From Perilla frutescens (Eukaryota; Streptophyta; Magnoliopsida; Lamiales; Lamiaceae), in contig BRKX01000018.1 of the NCBI GenBank assembly GCA_026008535.1, positions 44,509,588-44,573,587 of the forward strand: DNA of 64,000 bases. The letters run 5' to 3'. The translations under genes were made by a program, and so were the position numbers. Of the stretch, positions 46,443 through 56,276 are shown one piece after another. The notes beneath the pieces are model-generated. The model had not been told where the DNA came from and searched no databases. It saw only the letters and a program-made list of their open reading frames with translations. The first letter of the stretch is position 1; each line of letters starts with the position of its first letter.

Positions 46443-46506
46443 GATTTTAGTTAGAGTTGGAGAGTTAGCCAGTTTGTTTTATATTTGAAAGACATGCTTC
46501 AAGTAT

Positions 46507-46517
46507 AAGTGGGAGAT
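46507..46517 (+). other. E4 polypurine tract
   Basis: AAGTGGGAGAT directly before the 3' LTR; nearly the same as the E1 tract. Confidence 0.8.
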
Positions 46518-47520
46518 TGTTGGTTTTGTATACTAGAAGACCTGTCTTTTGTATACATTATTAATAATGGTTTTATGATGATATAGAATGAATACAATTA
46601 CAGTCACTGTTTGCATTTAAATTGTTATATTTATATGCAAGGTTGATGGTGCGCCAGGTTGATGGTGTCCCCTTGAGAAAATGCAAGTTCATGCTGAAAC
46701 CCTGCAGGTGGAATTTATTCCGTGCATGAGTAAAGCTTGTGTGGTACTACTCAAGGATAAGATATTAATTAGTTATAGCTGTCAGAACCTTATATAATTA
46801 ATTAATGGGCATTATATCTTAAACACGGGGAATGGCTGGACTAAAGGAGAAAGCATATTCAGAAATATGTATTAAATTGGTAGGTCAGTATTATTTCTTT
46901 AGTGGAATAAAAATAATACTTAATTTATTTAATAATATCCTAAGTTTATTGGATATTGGAAATTAAATAAATTAGCAGGCCAATTTAATATTCTTCTAGA
47001 TCCCTGTTGTAGCCCAATATGACTTTAATGGACTGGAGATAGAAAAAGAGATAGAGGCCCAAACCCAGTAGGGTTGGGACACTAAAATTTCGCCCACCCC
47101 CTTATATATAAGAGGGTGGGGGACGAAATTTTAAGTATATAGATCAGCTCCTCTTGTGTTCTCTTTATCTCCACAGATTCCATACCGATCTAGTAGATTT
47201 CAGCCCACCCTGAAACTAGATTCAGTCCGGGAATACAACAGAAGATCAAGGAGTGGAATATCACAGTGGGCGCCGATCATCATCATACACAACAACAAGA
47301 TTAGACCTTTAATCTTGTCCTCCACCAATCGTTTAATTTGTAAGTCGTTTTTCGATTCTATGTTTCCGCTTTAGTAGAATCGTTTAAACCGGATTTGCAT
47401 GTTAATTAAACTCGGTTAATTAAAACATATGAGATGCATGAATTTATGATCTACATGACATTAGGATTAATGAACATCCAATTAGATCCTGCGGTGGTTC
47501 AATTTCAAAAAACCCCAACA
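46518..47520 (+). repeat. E4 3' LTR
   Basis: 1003 bp. It lacks about 375 bp relative to the 5' LTR (join at TATGCAAGGTTGATGGTG, about 46635) but keeps a hairpin with a TATA-like core (CACCCCCTTATATATAAGAGGGTGGG, 47095-47121), also present in E5 at 48710-48736. Outside these differences the two LTRs are almost identical, so the insertion is fairly young. Confidence 0.9.
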
Positions 47521-47761
47521 GCCATACACGCTCCCTACCCTTTTAAATCATCCATAGCCTATCGTTCCGTCCTTGGTGTTTGGTTTATTTTGTGTTCATA
47601 GTTTGTGTCATAGCTTAAGTGTCTTATTTGTCTAGATTAGTTTATTTTATTCATTTATTTGAGTCGGATTGTTTTCCTTCTCTAGCTAACATGTTTCATA
47701 TCCTAAAGTCTTCCGCTACGTTCTCTAGATTCATCCTAGATTAATTGTCCGGATCGTATCA

Positions 47762-49138
47762 TGATATGAAGATATAGATTGAATCTTATTGCAGTCACTA
47801 TTTGCATTTACAATATTATATAATTTTTTATGCATATTCCATATACTGACATTGTAGATGATATGGTGTGGGTGAACACATGGTAAGATCACATCATCAG
47901 ATCCTTGTATTGTATTAAAAGGCTCATAACTTAGATGGTCATGAATACACCATCGGTACGCCGTAGAATGATATGATAATTAATTTGTCTTGACTGATTG
48001 ATTATTCTAATACACGTGTTAGTGTTTGGAGGAGGATCACGATAGGATATTGTTCTCTACTCTAACACTATTTGTCAGAGAACAAAGATCCACAGAGTTC
48101 GGGTTATTAACTTATATTTATTGGCAAACATATGTATGCTTTGTTTATTGCTTTGATTTATCCATGAGTGAGATTCTTTGATAGAATCAATAAACTCGAT
48201 ATCTTGGATAATAGCATTTGCATATATGATGTGTTGTGCAATATACATGAGCACCATATCCTGGTGCGCCAGGTTGATGATGTTCTCTTGAGAAAACACA
48301 AGTTCATGTTGAAACCCTGCAGGTGGAATTTATTCCCTACATGAATAAAGATTGTGTGGTACTACTCAAGGTTTCAGATATTAATTAATTATTGCTGTCA
48401 GAGGCTTACATAATTAATTAATGAACATTAGATCTTAAACACGGGGAATGGCTGAACTAAAGGAGAAAGCATATTCTAAAATATGTATTAAATTGGTAGG
48501 TCAGTATTACTTCTTTAGTGGAATAAAAGTAATAATTAATTTATTTAATAATATCCTAAGTTTATTGGATATTGGATATTAAATAAATTAGCAGGCCAAT
48601 TTAATATTCTTCTAGATCTCTGTTGTAGCCCAATATGACTTTAATAGACTGGAGATGGAAAAAGAGATAGAGGCCCAAGCCCAGTAGGGTTGGGACACAT
48701 TGATTTCGACCACCCCCTTATAAATAAGAGGGTGGGGAGTTCGAAATTTAGAGTTAACAAATAAGCTCCTCTTGTGTTCTCTTTATCTCTATAGTATCCA
48801 TACATATCTAGTAGATTTCAGTCCACCCTGAATCTAGATACAGTCCGGGAATACAACAGAAGATTAAAAAGTGGAATAGCATAAGGGGCACCATTTTTCA
48901 TTATACACAACAGCAAGATTAGACCTTTAATCTTGTCCTCCACCCGTCATTTAATTTGTAAGTCATTTTTTCGGTATTCTATGTTTCCGCTTTTAGTAGA
49001 ATCGAAAACTGGCTATGAATGTTTTTTAACACGGTTATTAAAACATATGAGTTGCATGAATATATGACATACATGACACTAGGATTAAAGAATAACCAAA
49101 GAGATCCTGCGGTGGTTTAATTCGAAAAACCCCCAACA
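47762..49138 (+). repeat. E5 5' LTR, main part
   Basis: Aligns with the E4 LTRs but with many more differences. It has the TATA hairpin at 48710-48736 (CCACCCCCTTATAAATAAGAGGGTGGG) and ends CCCCAACA followed by a Met-tRNA primer site. Confidence 0.8.
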
Positions 49139-49720
49139 ACTGGTATCAGAGCGAGTTTTGGAACTGTTCTAGTTTTAATTCTAGGATAAATTCGAAATAT
49201 ATGTTTAAATTTGATGATGGAATTTATGGTGCATAAATTTTCAGATTTAAATATGTAAGATTTTTTCGATTTTTGTGGTATTTAAACTTGGATGAATTTT
49301 TGATGTAATTCGAAAATTCTAGTTTTGGGGAACACAGTGTTTTTTGATCTATACCTAATTAGATTTGGAATTGTTTTTGATGTTGTCAAAATTTCCAGAT
49401 TTAATTAGTATAGGTTTCGAAATTTGTAGATTCAAATTCGGACGCAATTTTGTTTTTTTATCGAAAATTCAAATTTGTGCTAATCTATGTAATTTTCGGC
49501 CATGGTATTATTAGATTTGAAATAGATTTTTGATGTATCAAAATTTCTAGATTTAATAAGCTAAGTTTTCAAAAATTTGACCATCAAAGTTTTTGAATTT
49601 TTTTATGTTTAAATTCCCTAATTTATTCTATATAATTTTCGATCATATTGAATTAATTTGGAGAAGGCTTTGATTTGAAATTAAATTTCTAGATTTATTT
49701 AATATGGTGGTTTCGAAAAT

Positions 49721-50580
49721 TACGCTTCCTCATCAATTTATCTAATCTATCATCTTACGGATGCGGCCAGTAGTGAATACATAACCTTTTTCTCAGCCCC
49801 TCTTTGCGCTTCCCGTTAGTATTTATGTTTTTTTTTTTTTTTGTATAATTGTATTAGTGAATTGGCAATGTTTCTATTTTTTTTCTTTTCTTTAATGAAA
49901 CAATGTTATTCTGATTCGACTTCTTCTATTTCTCCAAATTAAATAGGAAAGATTGTTGTTGTTTATTAAAATAAATATATGATTGAAAATAATAACTAGA
50001 AAATAATAGTTTCGAAATGATGCATGTCTTCTAAACTTATTCATTAATTGGAATAAAAAGTGTTTTGGCTAGCAATTAATAAAATTCAGAAGAATAGATT
50101 TGTAGAAATCATGATCACAGTATACTTTGACGTTCCCTCAAAACAAAACAAAAAAGTATACTTTTGAAGTTCATAAGAGTGGCAAAATAGTAAAAAGGAT
50201 AATTTTGAATAAAATAAATTACGTAAATAATATAGTAATTATAAATAAGAAACTCAATCACAATTCACTATTAATTTAAATTTGACAATAATTTAATAAA
50301 ATGTACTATAATCTATATTAATAAATAACCTAGCCAGCTAGATTTTAAAAACTAAAATTTTAACTAATGAAGATACTAATTTAATTACAACCATAAAATC
50401 AAATGATCCCCTCATCACCGTCGTCTTCTCCGGCGATGAATTCGTCGGAGACTTGAAGCTCTCCAAGCAAAACCAACCGCGCTACAGTCGGGAGGAGAAT
50501 TGAAGGTTTGGGATTTCATTCGTTTGTCGCTGTATCATCTTTCTGGACTTCATTTCCATCGCCTACGCCCCTGTCTATAA

Positions 50581-50662
<82 letters not shown>

Positions 50663-51042
50663 GAGGCTGAATTTCTTCTGTTTCTGCTGTTTTTTCTTCT
50701 TGTATAAGCATGAATCAAAGAATGTTCAAAAATTATTATTTTTCATATATATAATTTGGTAATAACACGATATACAACAACTTTGGAGTTTGAACATACT
50801 AAAATCTACCTTCTAAAAAAACTAACTTTTCACAAATTAGTAGATTCCTTAAAATCAATACATTTGAGCATGTATTAATTCTTCCAGGAAGAGCCGTGGC
50901 TAGCAGCTCAGAACAGAACCAAAGAAATCACTTACCAAATTACTTTGTACAATTAAGCAACTTCTCCACCACCACTACCTCATTTATCATTTCTAATTAT
51001 TTGGCATTGTATGGCGTCTTATATACAGGGAAGAAACCAAAA
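49721..51042. other. Intergenic DNA with a long (GA)n microsatellite
   Basis: AT-rich with no supported gene. GA repeats run from about 50584 to 50659; the open frame across them (50508-50762) is an artefact of the repeat. A short GC-richer patch at 50405-50500 precedes it without recognisable coding similarity. Confidence 0.6.
50584..50659 (+). repeat. (GA)n microsatellite
   Basis: About 38 uninterrupted GA units. Confidence 0.95.
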
Positions 51043-51095
51043 ATATGTTCATACTGGCCGGAAAAAGTTACATGACCGGTGAAGATGGTGTTGCC

Positions 51096-51279
51096 TGTTG
51101 GATATCCGTGCCCTGCCGGGGTTCACCGTTTTGTTTCCCGGCTCGTCGGGGTCAGCCGCACGAACACCTTGGCTCAACAAGAAAAATGTGGCAGCTACTC
51201 TTGATAGAATGAATATGTAAACAACCTGCAAAATTCAGAAGTTAATCCAAAAAAATAAACTAGCAGCAGACTTCCAACA
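51096..51279 (-). repeat. LTR A (only the terminal 184 bp)
   Basis: Matches the last 184 bp of LTRs B and C. On its own strand it starts at TGTTGGAAG, an internal LTR position, joined directly to RT-start sequence, so the first ~640 bp of the LTR were lost. Confidence 0.75.
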
Positions 51280-52429
51280 ATTTCATCTCACAATTCATTG
51301 CAGCAAGCCATTTATCAGATTCATCATCAGATTTCATAGCTTCATTATAAGTTCTAGGCTCATCATTAGCCTCATGCTCAGACACAGACTCATCCACATT
51401 ATGATTATCAGACTCATGCTCAGTGGCAAGTAAATAATTAGACACATTTTCAGATTCAGAAGGCATAGGAGTCACATTCTCCACCTTATCCTCCACCTCA
51501 CTTGGAGCAACAGGTGGAGCAGGCATAAAATCAAACAAATTATTATCTAAGTTTTTCAAATTTTCCACCTCACTTGGAGCAACATACGGTGAGGATTCAG
51601 GTAAATAGAGAAAATCATGCTTCCTAGGATAAGGCATAGTGACAGGTAAAGTAGTTTTATGATGCTTGCCCATATCACACGGTTCACAAAAAGGAATAAC
51701 AGACACTTTATCTTTGCCAAATGCACCATTTTTATGCAAAATTGAAAGATCTTTATTGCTCATATGTCCTAGTCTAGCATGCCATAAAGCAGTCTTATCT
51801 TCTGGAATCACATTAACAACAGACAGAGGCACAGACTCAGCATGGACAACATACAAATCACCCTTTCGGGGAGCAATAAAATAAAGCTCTGAATCTTTTT
51901 CAAATTTGAATCTCAAAGAATTCACAGAACCATCAAGCATCTTATCAGCAATTTTGGACACAGATAACAAATTGAATTTCAATTGAGGAACATATCTGAC
52001 ATCACTTAATGTAAGCAGGCTCCCATTTTCAAATCTCAAGCAGATATCACCTTTTCCTTGAATGTCACAATTTTGACCATCCACAAGAGCTACATGTCCA
52101 GAATTCATATATTGCAGGTTATGAAATAGATGCTTAAATGGAGTGAAATGAAACGTGCAACCAGAATCAATGAGCCATTCATTATTTGAAACAGATTTTG
52201 ACACAGCATTAGTGTAATTGATGAACTGAAAATCATATGCATCATGTACCATATAAATACCATCATCCTCATACACATTATTAGCATGCTATTTAGGCTC
52301 ATAATTTTCATAACCCTTATTTCTTTTCGGTTGCTTACATCTATCAGAAAAATGACCAGGTTTACCACAATTCCAGCATGTTTTCCTAGGTTTCTGGTCA
52401 AACGTATGATTCTAAGCATGATTAGGAGC
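51280..52429 (-). pseudogene. E7 zinc knuckle, protease and pre-integrase joined to RT start (integrase deleted)
   Basis: Minus strand. The CCHC knuckle CWNCGKPGHFSDRC (about 52384-52343) is followed by a 338-residue open stretch. It holds protease (WLIDSGCTFHFTP), LSDVRYVPQLKFNLLSVSKI, pre-integrase (LWHARLGHMSNKDL, FCEPCDMGKHHKT) and then a linker with two PVAPSEVE-like repeats. The frame ends in EPRTYNEAMKSDDESDKWLAAMNCEMK, the RT start. The integrase core is absent, yet the frame stays open across the deletion. No RT catalytic region remains, so it is non-autonomous. Confidence 0.75.
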
Positions 52430-53197
52430 TTAATTATGATTTTGAGCATAATTCTGATTATGATGTTGGTTTTGCCCTAATTGCATATCCCTTCTATATC
52501 TTTCAGCAGCAAGCACACTTGGATTCTCAGGATTCAGAGGTTTATTAAAGCCATGTGGAGGATTTCTATTATTATTCCTATTCACATACATGATCTCATT
52601 ATGCAAGGGTTGAGATTTCATTTTCCTCATTTCACTTTCTTTTGCTTTTAAACCAGTGACTATCATATCACAATTCACCTTAGAACCACCATATTTAAGA
52701 GCAAATTTAACTTCAACAAAAGATTCAGGAATAGAACCAAGTAAAACTTGAGGAGCATACTTTTCAAGGAAATCATCACCAGCAAGTTTAAGGTCTTGTA
52801 AAAATTTATAAAATTCATCCATATTAGCATCAATATCCTTAGAAGAATCCATTTGAAAAGACATAAATTGATTTTGCAAAGACCACATAGATTCCTCAGA
52901 AGCAGCAGTATATAAAGATATCAGATTATCCCACAATTCTTTGGCACATTGATGATGCGACACTTTTCTAACCACAGTACTACACAGATTCAATAAAATA
53001 GTGGCCCTAGCACTATCATTCATTTCATGCAATTTTTCATCATCCACAGATTTATCAATTTTAGTAGTAATGGCCTTATAAATCTTTTCTTTAACCAAAA
53101 TGCATTCAATTTTAGTCTTCCAATCTTGAAAATCATCTCTACCATTAAAGGAGGCCAAATGAAGATTATTCATGATTATATGCACCACAGAAGTCAC
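52430..53197 (-). pseudogene. E7 gag
   Basis: 255 codons open on the minus strand from ATG 53197. UBN2-type Gag: NLHLASFNGRDDFQDWKTKIECIL, then AKELWDNLISLY, MDEFYKFLQDLKLAG and an Asn/Gln-rich C-terminal part. A stop (TAA at 52430) and two more separate it from the zinc knuckle just downstream, which was probably one frame originally. Confidence 0.8.
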
Positions 53198-53936
53198 AGA
53201 AGCAACAAGAATACAAAATAATCACCAAAAAATCAGAGAACACAGCAGAACGCTCACAGAACAGGAAGATAACACTTCCAAAGCACAAAAACAAGTACAC
53301 ACGGGGGATAAAGTGCTGAGGCTAGCCCAGTTCTCAGCACAGATTTATCTGTGGAGCAAGGATTCACTCCGGACAACCCCAAAACTTGTTTCAACAGCAA
53401 CTAACTCAAATACCGGAGTCAGTTACTCAGAAACTCACAAAACTTGGAGTTTCACCAGGTATTCACTACCAAACGCAACCAAAATACTCACAGAGATATC
53501 ACAGCAAAAAACCAAGAATGCGGAAGCAATTAATAGGATCGCAAGATACTGAACAAATAGAAGAGATATAGCAATAATGAATTTTCAAAACAAAATATCT
53601 CAAAATTTTCCAACAAATTCAACCAAAATAACGGATTCTCACAAATTGCCACAAACCTCAAATATTTTCCCAAAAAAACAACACAAAACTCCAAAGAATT
53701 CCCCCACAACACCACCAAACTCCAATAATCTCCCAAACTCCACAATACCAAGCCTAAGTTCTAGGGAGCTTAGAGTTTCGCCACTTTACCAGAGCAGATT
53801 CTCCCGAAAAGGAGAGAAATCTGACCTACCGTGCTCCTTGCTCGTCGGGAGCGAAACGGCGCAGCCAATGGTGGCGGGGTGCGCTGGTGCGAGTCGGAGG
53901 GTGCCCCGACAAGGGTCCCTGTGGCTCTGATAGCAC
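53198..53936 (-). other. E7 leader and primer site
   Basis: Noncoding. On the minus strand CTATCAGAGCCA (about 53933-53922), just inside LTR B, matches the Met-tRNA site except at its first bases. The segment 53719-53766 recurs at 54748-54798 (CCAAACTCCAATAATCTCCC). Confidence 0.65.
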
Positions 53937-54761
53937 TGTTGGGTATCCGTGCCCTGCCGGGGTTCACCGTCTTGTTTCCCGACTCGTCGGGGTCAGCCGC
54001 ACGAACACCTTGGCTCAACAAGAAAAACGTGGCAGCTACTCTTGATGATGAATGAATATGTAAAAAACCTGCAAAATTCAGAAGTTAATCCAAAGAAATA
54101 AACTAGCAGCAGACTTCCAACAATTATATATGTCTATTATGTGTAATAGGGAGAATGATGATGTGTATATCAGTAATAGGGAGAATGAAAGAGAGCAGGT
54201 AGGTCGATGGAGAAGCTCGGCAAATGATTGCAGCAACAGTGTCGTCTTCTCTAGTGTCTTCTTAGTCGAGCAGAACAGCAGCAGCGAATAGCAAGGGGTC
54301 TTCTCCGGTTGACAGCAAGAAAGCACGTCTCCTGATCGCAGACTCTTGCTCCTGCCTTGACAACAACGAAGTAGGTTGATAGTAGCAAGTTTTGTGATGA
54401 ACTACTGCAAACACGAAATCAACTTAGAGAACGATCAATATGAAAAATAATAGTAGCTAAATCTCCCAAAATGAATCAACATAAGAATATGTATATTTAT
54501 ATGTATCGATCAGGGAGAAGAAGAACTAATGAAAAATATATATAAATATATAGATAAAATAATAGAGGATTGAACAGTGGATGCGGCTCAGGATCCAAGA
54601 GCGGCGACGTCTTCTTCCGGCAACAAGAACGAACAGTGGAGTCGAAACACGAACGGCTCAACTACAAGCCAAGAATTGATCAGAGGAACGGCATAAAATT
54701 GGCCAAGACTACCCAACTCTCTCACTCACGAAGCTCACACACACTCGACCAAACTCCAATA
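53937..54761 (-). repeat. LTR B (full length, minus)
   Basis: About 825 bp; on its own strand it starts TATTGGAGTTTGGTCGAG and ends GGGTATCCCAACA-like, followed by the primer site. Its reverse complement matches LTR C (55391-56211) along the full length, forming long inverted repeats. Confidence 0.75.
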
Positions 54762-55200
54762 ATCTCCCAAACTCCACAATACCAAGCCTAAGTTCTAGGA
54801 CAAATAAGGTATCCAGCCACAACACTAGAATACCATGACATAAAGCTCACATAGATGGATTTAACCAAGATCAAAGTTCAGTGATCTCTTGCAGGACATT
54901 AGCTTTGCAACGGGAAGACACTTAGTGCCCATATCCGCAAGGTTAAATTCAGAGGGGATCTTATCAAGCAAAACTTCCCATTTTTCAACAAGTATCCGAG
55001 TATTGTTGTCATGCAAAGATTTCATCTCACAATTCATTGCAGCAAGCCATTTATCAGATTCATCATCAAATTTCATAGCTTCATTATAAGTTCAAGGCTC
55101 ATCATTAGCCTCATGCTCAGACACAGACTCATCCACATTATGATTATCAGACACATTCTCAGTGACAGGTAAATCATTAGACACAAGACTAGAATACCAT
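54762..55200 (-). pseudogene. E8 RT start fused to RNase H end
   Basis: Minus strand. EANDEP*TYNEAMKFDDESDKWLAAMNCEMKSL is followed directly by the end of copia RNase H (LLDKIPSEFNLADMGTKCLP...CKRSLNFDLG), so most of RT and RNase H is deleted. A GAGTTTGGGAGAT tract then precedes LTR B, fitting a polypurine tract. Near-identical to the E7 frame where they overlap. Confidence 0.75.
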
Positions 55201-55390
55201 CGTTGCTTTTCTAGCCCAAATCTCCCTAATTAGCCTAAATCCCTAATTAGCCATAATTACTCTTCTTCTTCTTGTTAAAAAAGGACCCACGCCGCTCTAC
55301 TGTTCGAAAGAAGCTTGAGAAAACACATAGTAATCGGGCTTTGCTATTCCCGATCAATCTCTTCGCCGGATTCCCTGTCCATCGGTGTCC
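55201..55390. other. Unassigned spacer before LTR C
   Basis: Contains CTTCTTCTTCTT and CCTAATTAGCCTAAATCCCTAATTAGCC. No polypurine tract precedes LTR C, so LTR C was joined here by rearrangement rather than by normal reverse transcription. Confidence 0.5.
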
Positions 55391-56211
55391 TGTTGGCGTC
55401 GAGTGTGTGTGAGCTTCGTGAGTGAGAGAGTTGGGTAGTCTTGGCCAATTTTCGGTCGTTCCTCTTATCAATTCTTGGCATGTAGTTGAGTCGTTCGTGT
55501 TTGGACTCCACTGTTCGTTCTTGTTGCCGGAAGAAGATGCCTCCGCACTCTTGGATCCTGAGCCGCATCATCTTCTTCAATCCTCTATTATTTTATCTAT
55601 ATATTTATATATATTTTTCATTAGTTCTTCTTCTCCCTGATCGATACATATAAATATACATATTCTTATGTTGATTCATTTTGGGAGATTTAGCTACTAT
55701 TATTTTTCATATTGATCGTTCTCTAAGTTGATTTCGTGTTTGCAGCATTTCATCACAAAACTTGCTGCTGTCAACCTGCTTCGTTGCTGTCAAGGCAGGA
55801 GCAAGAGTCTGCGATCAGGAGACGTGCTTTGTTGCTGTCAACCGGAGAAGACCCCTTGTTGTTCGCTGCTGCTGTTCTGCTTGACTAAGAAGACACTGGA
55901 GAAGACGACACTGTTGCTGCAATCATCTGCCGAGCTTCTCCATCGACCTATCTGTTCTCTTTCATTCTCCCAATTACTGATATATACATCATCATTCTCC
56001 CTATTACACATAATAGACATATATAATTGTTGGAAGTCTGCTGCTAGTTTATTTTTTTGGATTAACTTCTGAATTTTGCAGGTTGTTTACATATTCATTC
56101 TATCAAGAGTAGCTGCCACGTTTTTCTTGTTGAGCCAAGGTGTTCGTGTGGCTGACCGCGACGAGTCGGGAAACAAGACGGTGAACCCCGGCAGGGCACG
56201 GATACCCAACA
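55391..56211 (+). repeat. LTR C (full length, plus)
   Basis: 821 bp, TGTTGGCGTCGAG...GGATACCCAACA, with an AT-rich TATA-like stretch at 55585-55617. It is followed by TSD TTGCC. A second TGTTGG at 56028, inside it, marks where LTR A begins. Confidence 0.75.
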
Positions 56212-56276
56212 TTGCCGCTTTCGGCAATGGCACCTTCACCGGCCATACTACTCTTCCGGCTAGTATGGACACATAT

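Larger units (their letters stand above)
38954..47520 (+). mobile_element. E4: nearly complete Tork-like Ty1/copia element
   Basis: LTRs start TGTTGGTTTTG and end CCC[CT]AACA; the TSD is GCCAT (38949-38953 and 47521-47525). It carries a Met-tRNA primer site, a ~2.35-kb leader, gag, protease, integrase, reverse transcriptase, RNase H, a polypurine tract and a 3' LTR. It is inactive because of a stop between gag and protease, further stops in pol and a deletion of the first half of RT. The Tork-lineage call rests on the integrase (CESCLEGKMTNRPF...HSDLCGPM) and on FWGYVLETAAYILNVVPSKS. Confidence 0.9.
37941..47761 (+). mobile_element. E6: solo-LTR-like Ty3/gypsy insertion in the E5 LTR, split by E4
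   Basis: Removing E4 leaves about 1249 bp starting TGATGAGACC and ending GGATCGTATCA, flanked by the 5-bp repeat TGATA (37936-37940 and 47762-47766). The TG...CA ends and TSD indicate an LTR. Content such as GTAATTTCCTACCTTAATTAG and GGCCTCAATTTCGTCCCCCAT...TATAAGTAGGGGATC looks like the promoter part of a Ty3/gypsy LTR. The first ~200 bp encodes a stretch resembling the C-terminal tail of gypsy polyproteins. Confidence 0.7.
37890..49720 (+). mobile_element. E5: truncated copia element hosting E6 and E4
   Basis: An LTR of the same family as E4 starts TGTTAGTTTTGTATACTGG at 37890, is interrupted at 37940 by E6, and resumes at 47762 to end CCCCAACA at 49138. It is followed by a Met-tRNA primer site (TGGTATCAGAGC, 49141-49152) and about 570 bp of leader related to the E4 leader. 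Beyond about 49720 the similarity stops: gag, pol and the 3' LTR are absent, so its right TSD cannot be found. Confidence 0.75.
51096..56211 (-). mobile_element. E7/E8: composite copia insertion with inverted end LTRs
   Basis: A 5116-bp insertion flanked by the direct 5-bp repeat TTGCC (51091-51095 and 56212-56216). From left to right: LTR end piece A (minus), degenerate gag-protease-RT frame (minus), full LTR B (minus, followed on its own strand by a Met-type primer site near 53935-53922), RT/RNase H fragment (minus), about 190 bp of unknown sequence, and full LTR C (plus). LTRs B and C are ~820 bp and in opposite orientation. The family is Ty1/copia, judged from Gag, the D-S-G protease and RNase H. 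Confidence 0.8.
51043..56276. repeat. Hairpin sequence split by the E7/E8 composite
   Basis: 51043-51095 and 56223-56276 are inverted copies of one another (about 80% by eye). Removing the composite and one TSD gives two ~53-bp arms, ATATGTTCATACTGGCCGG... and its complement, around a 6-bp loop GCTTTC. It could be a MITE-like or microRNA-precursor-like inverted repeat. Confidence 0.7.

Noticed and set aside
50508..50762. Open frame of 84 codons with an (RE)n run
   Set aside because: It is a translation of the (GA)n microsatellite with no conserved domain.
53577..53930. Asn/Thr/Pro-rich frame of 117 codons
   Set aside because: It lies antisense in the E7 leader; the composition reflects AT/CA-rich noncoding DNA.
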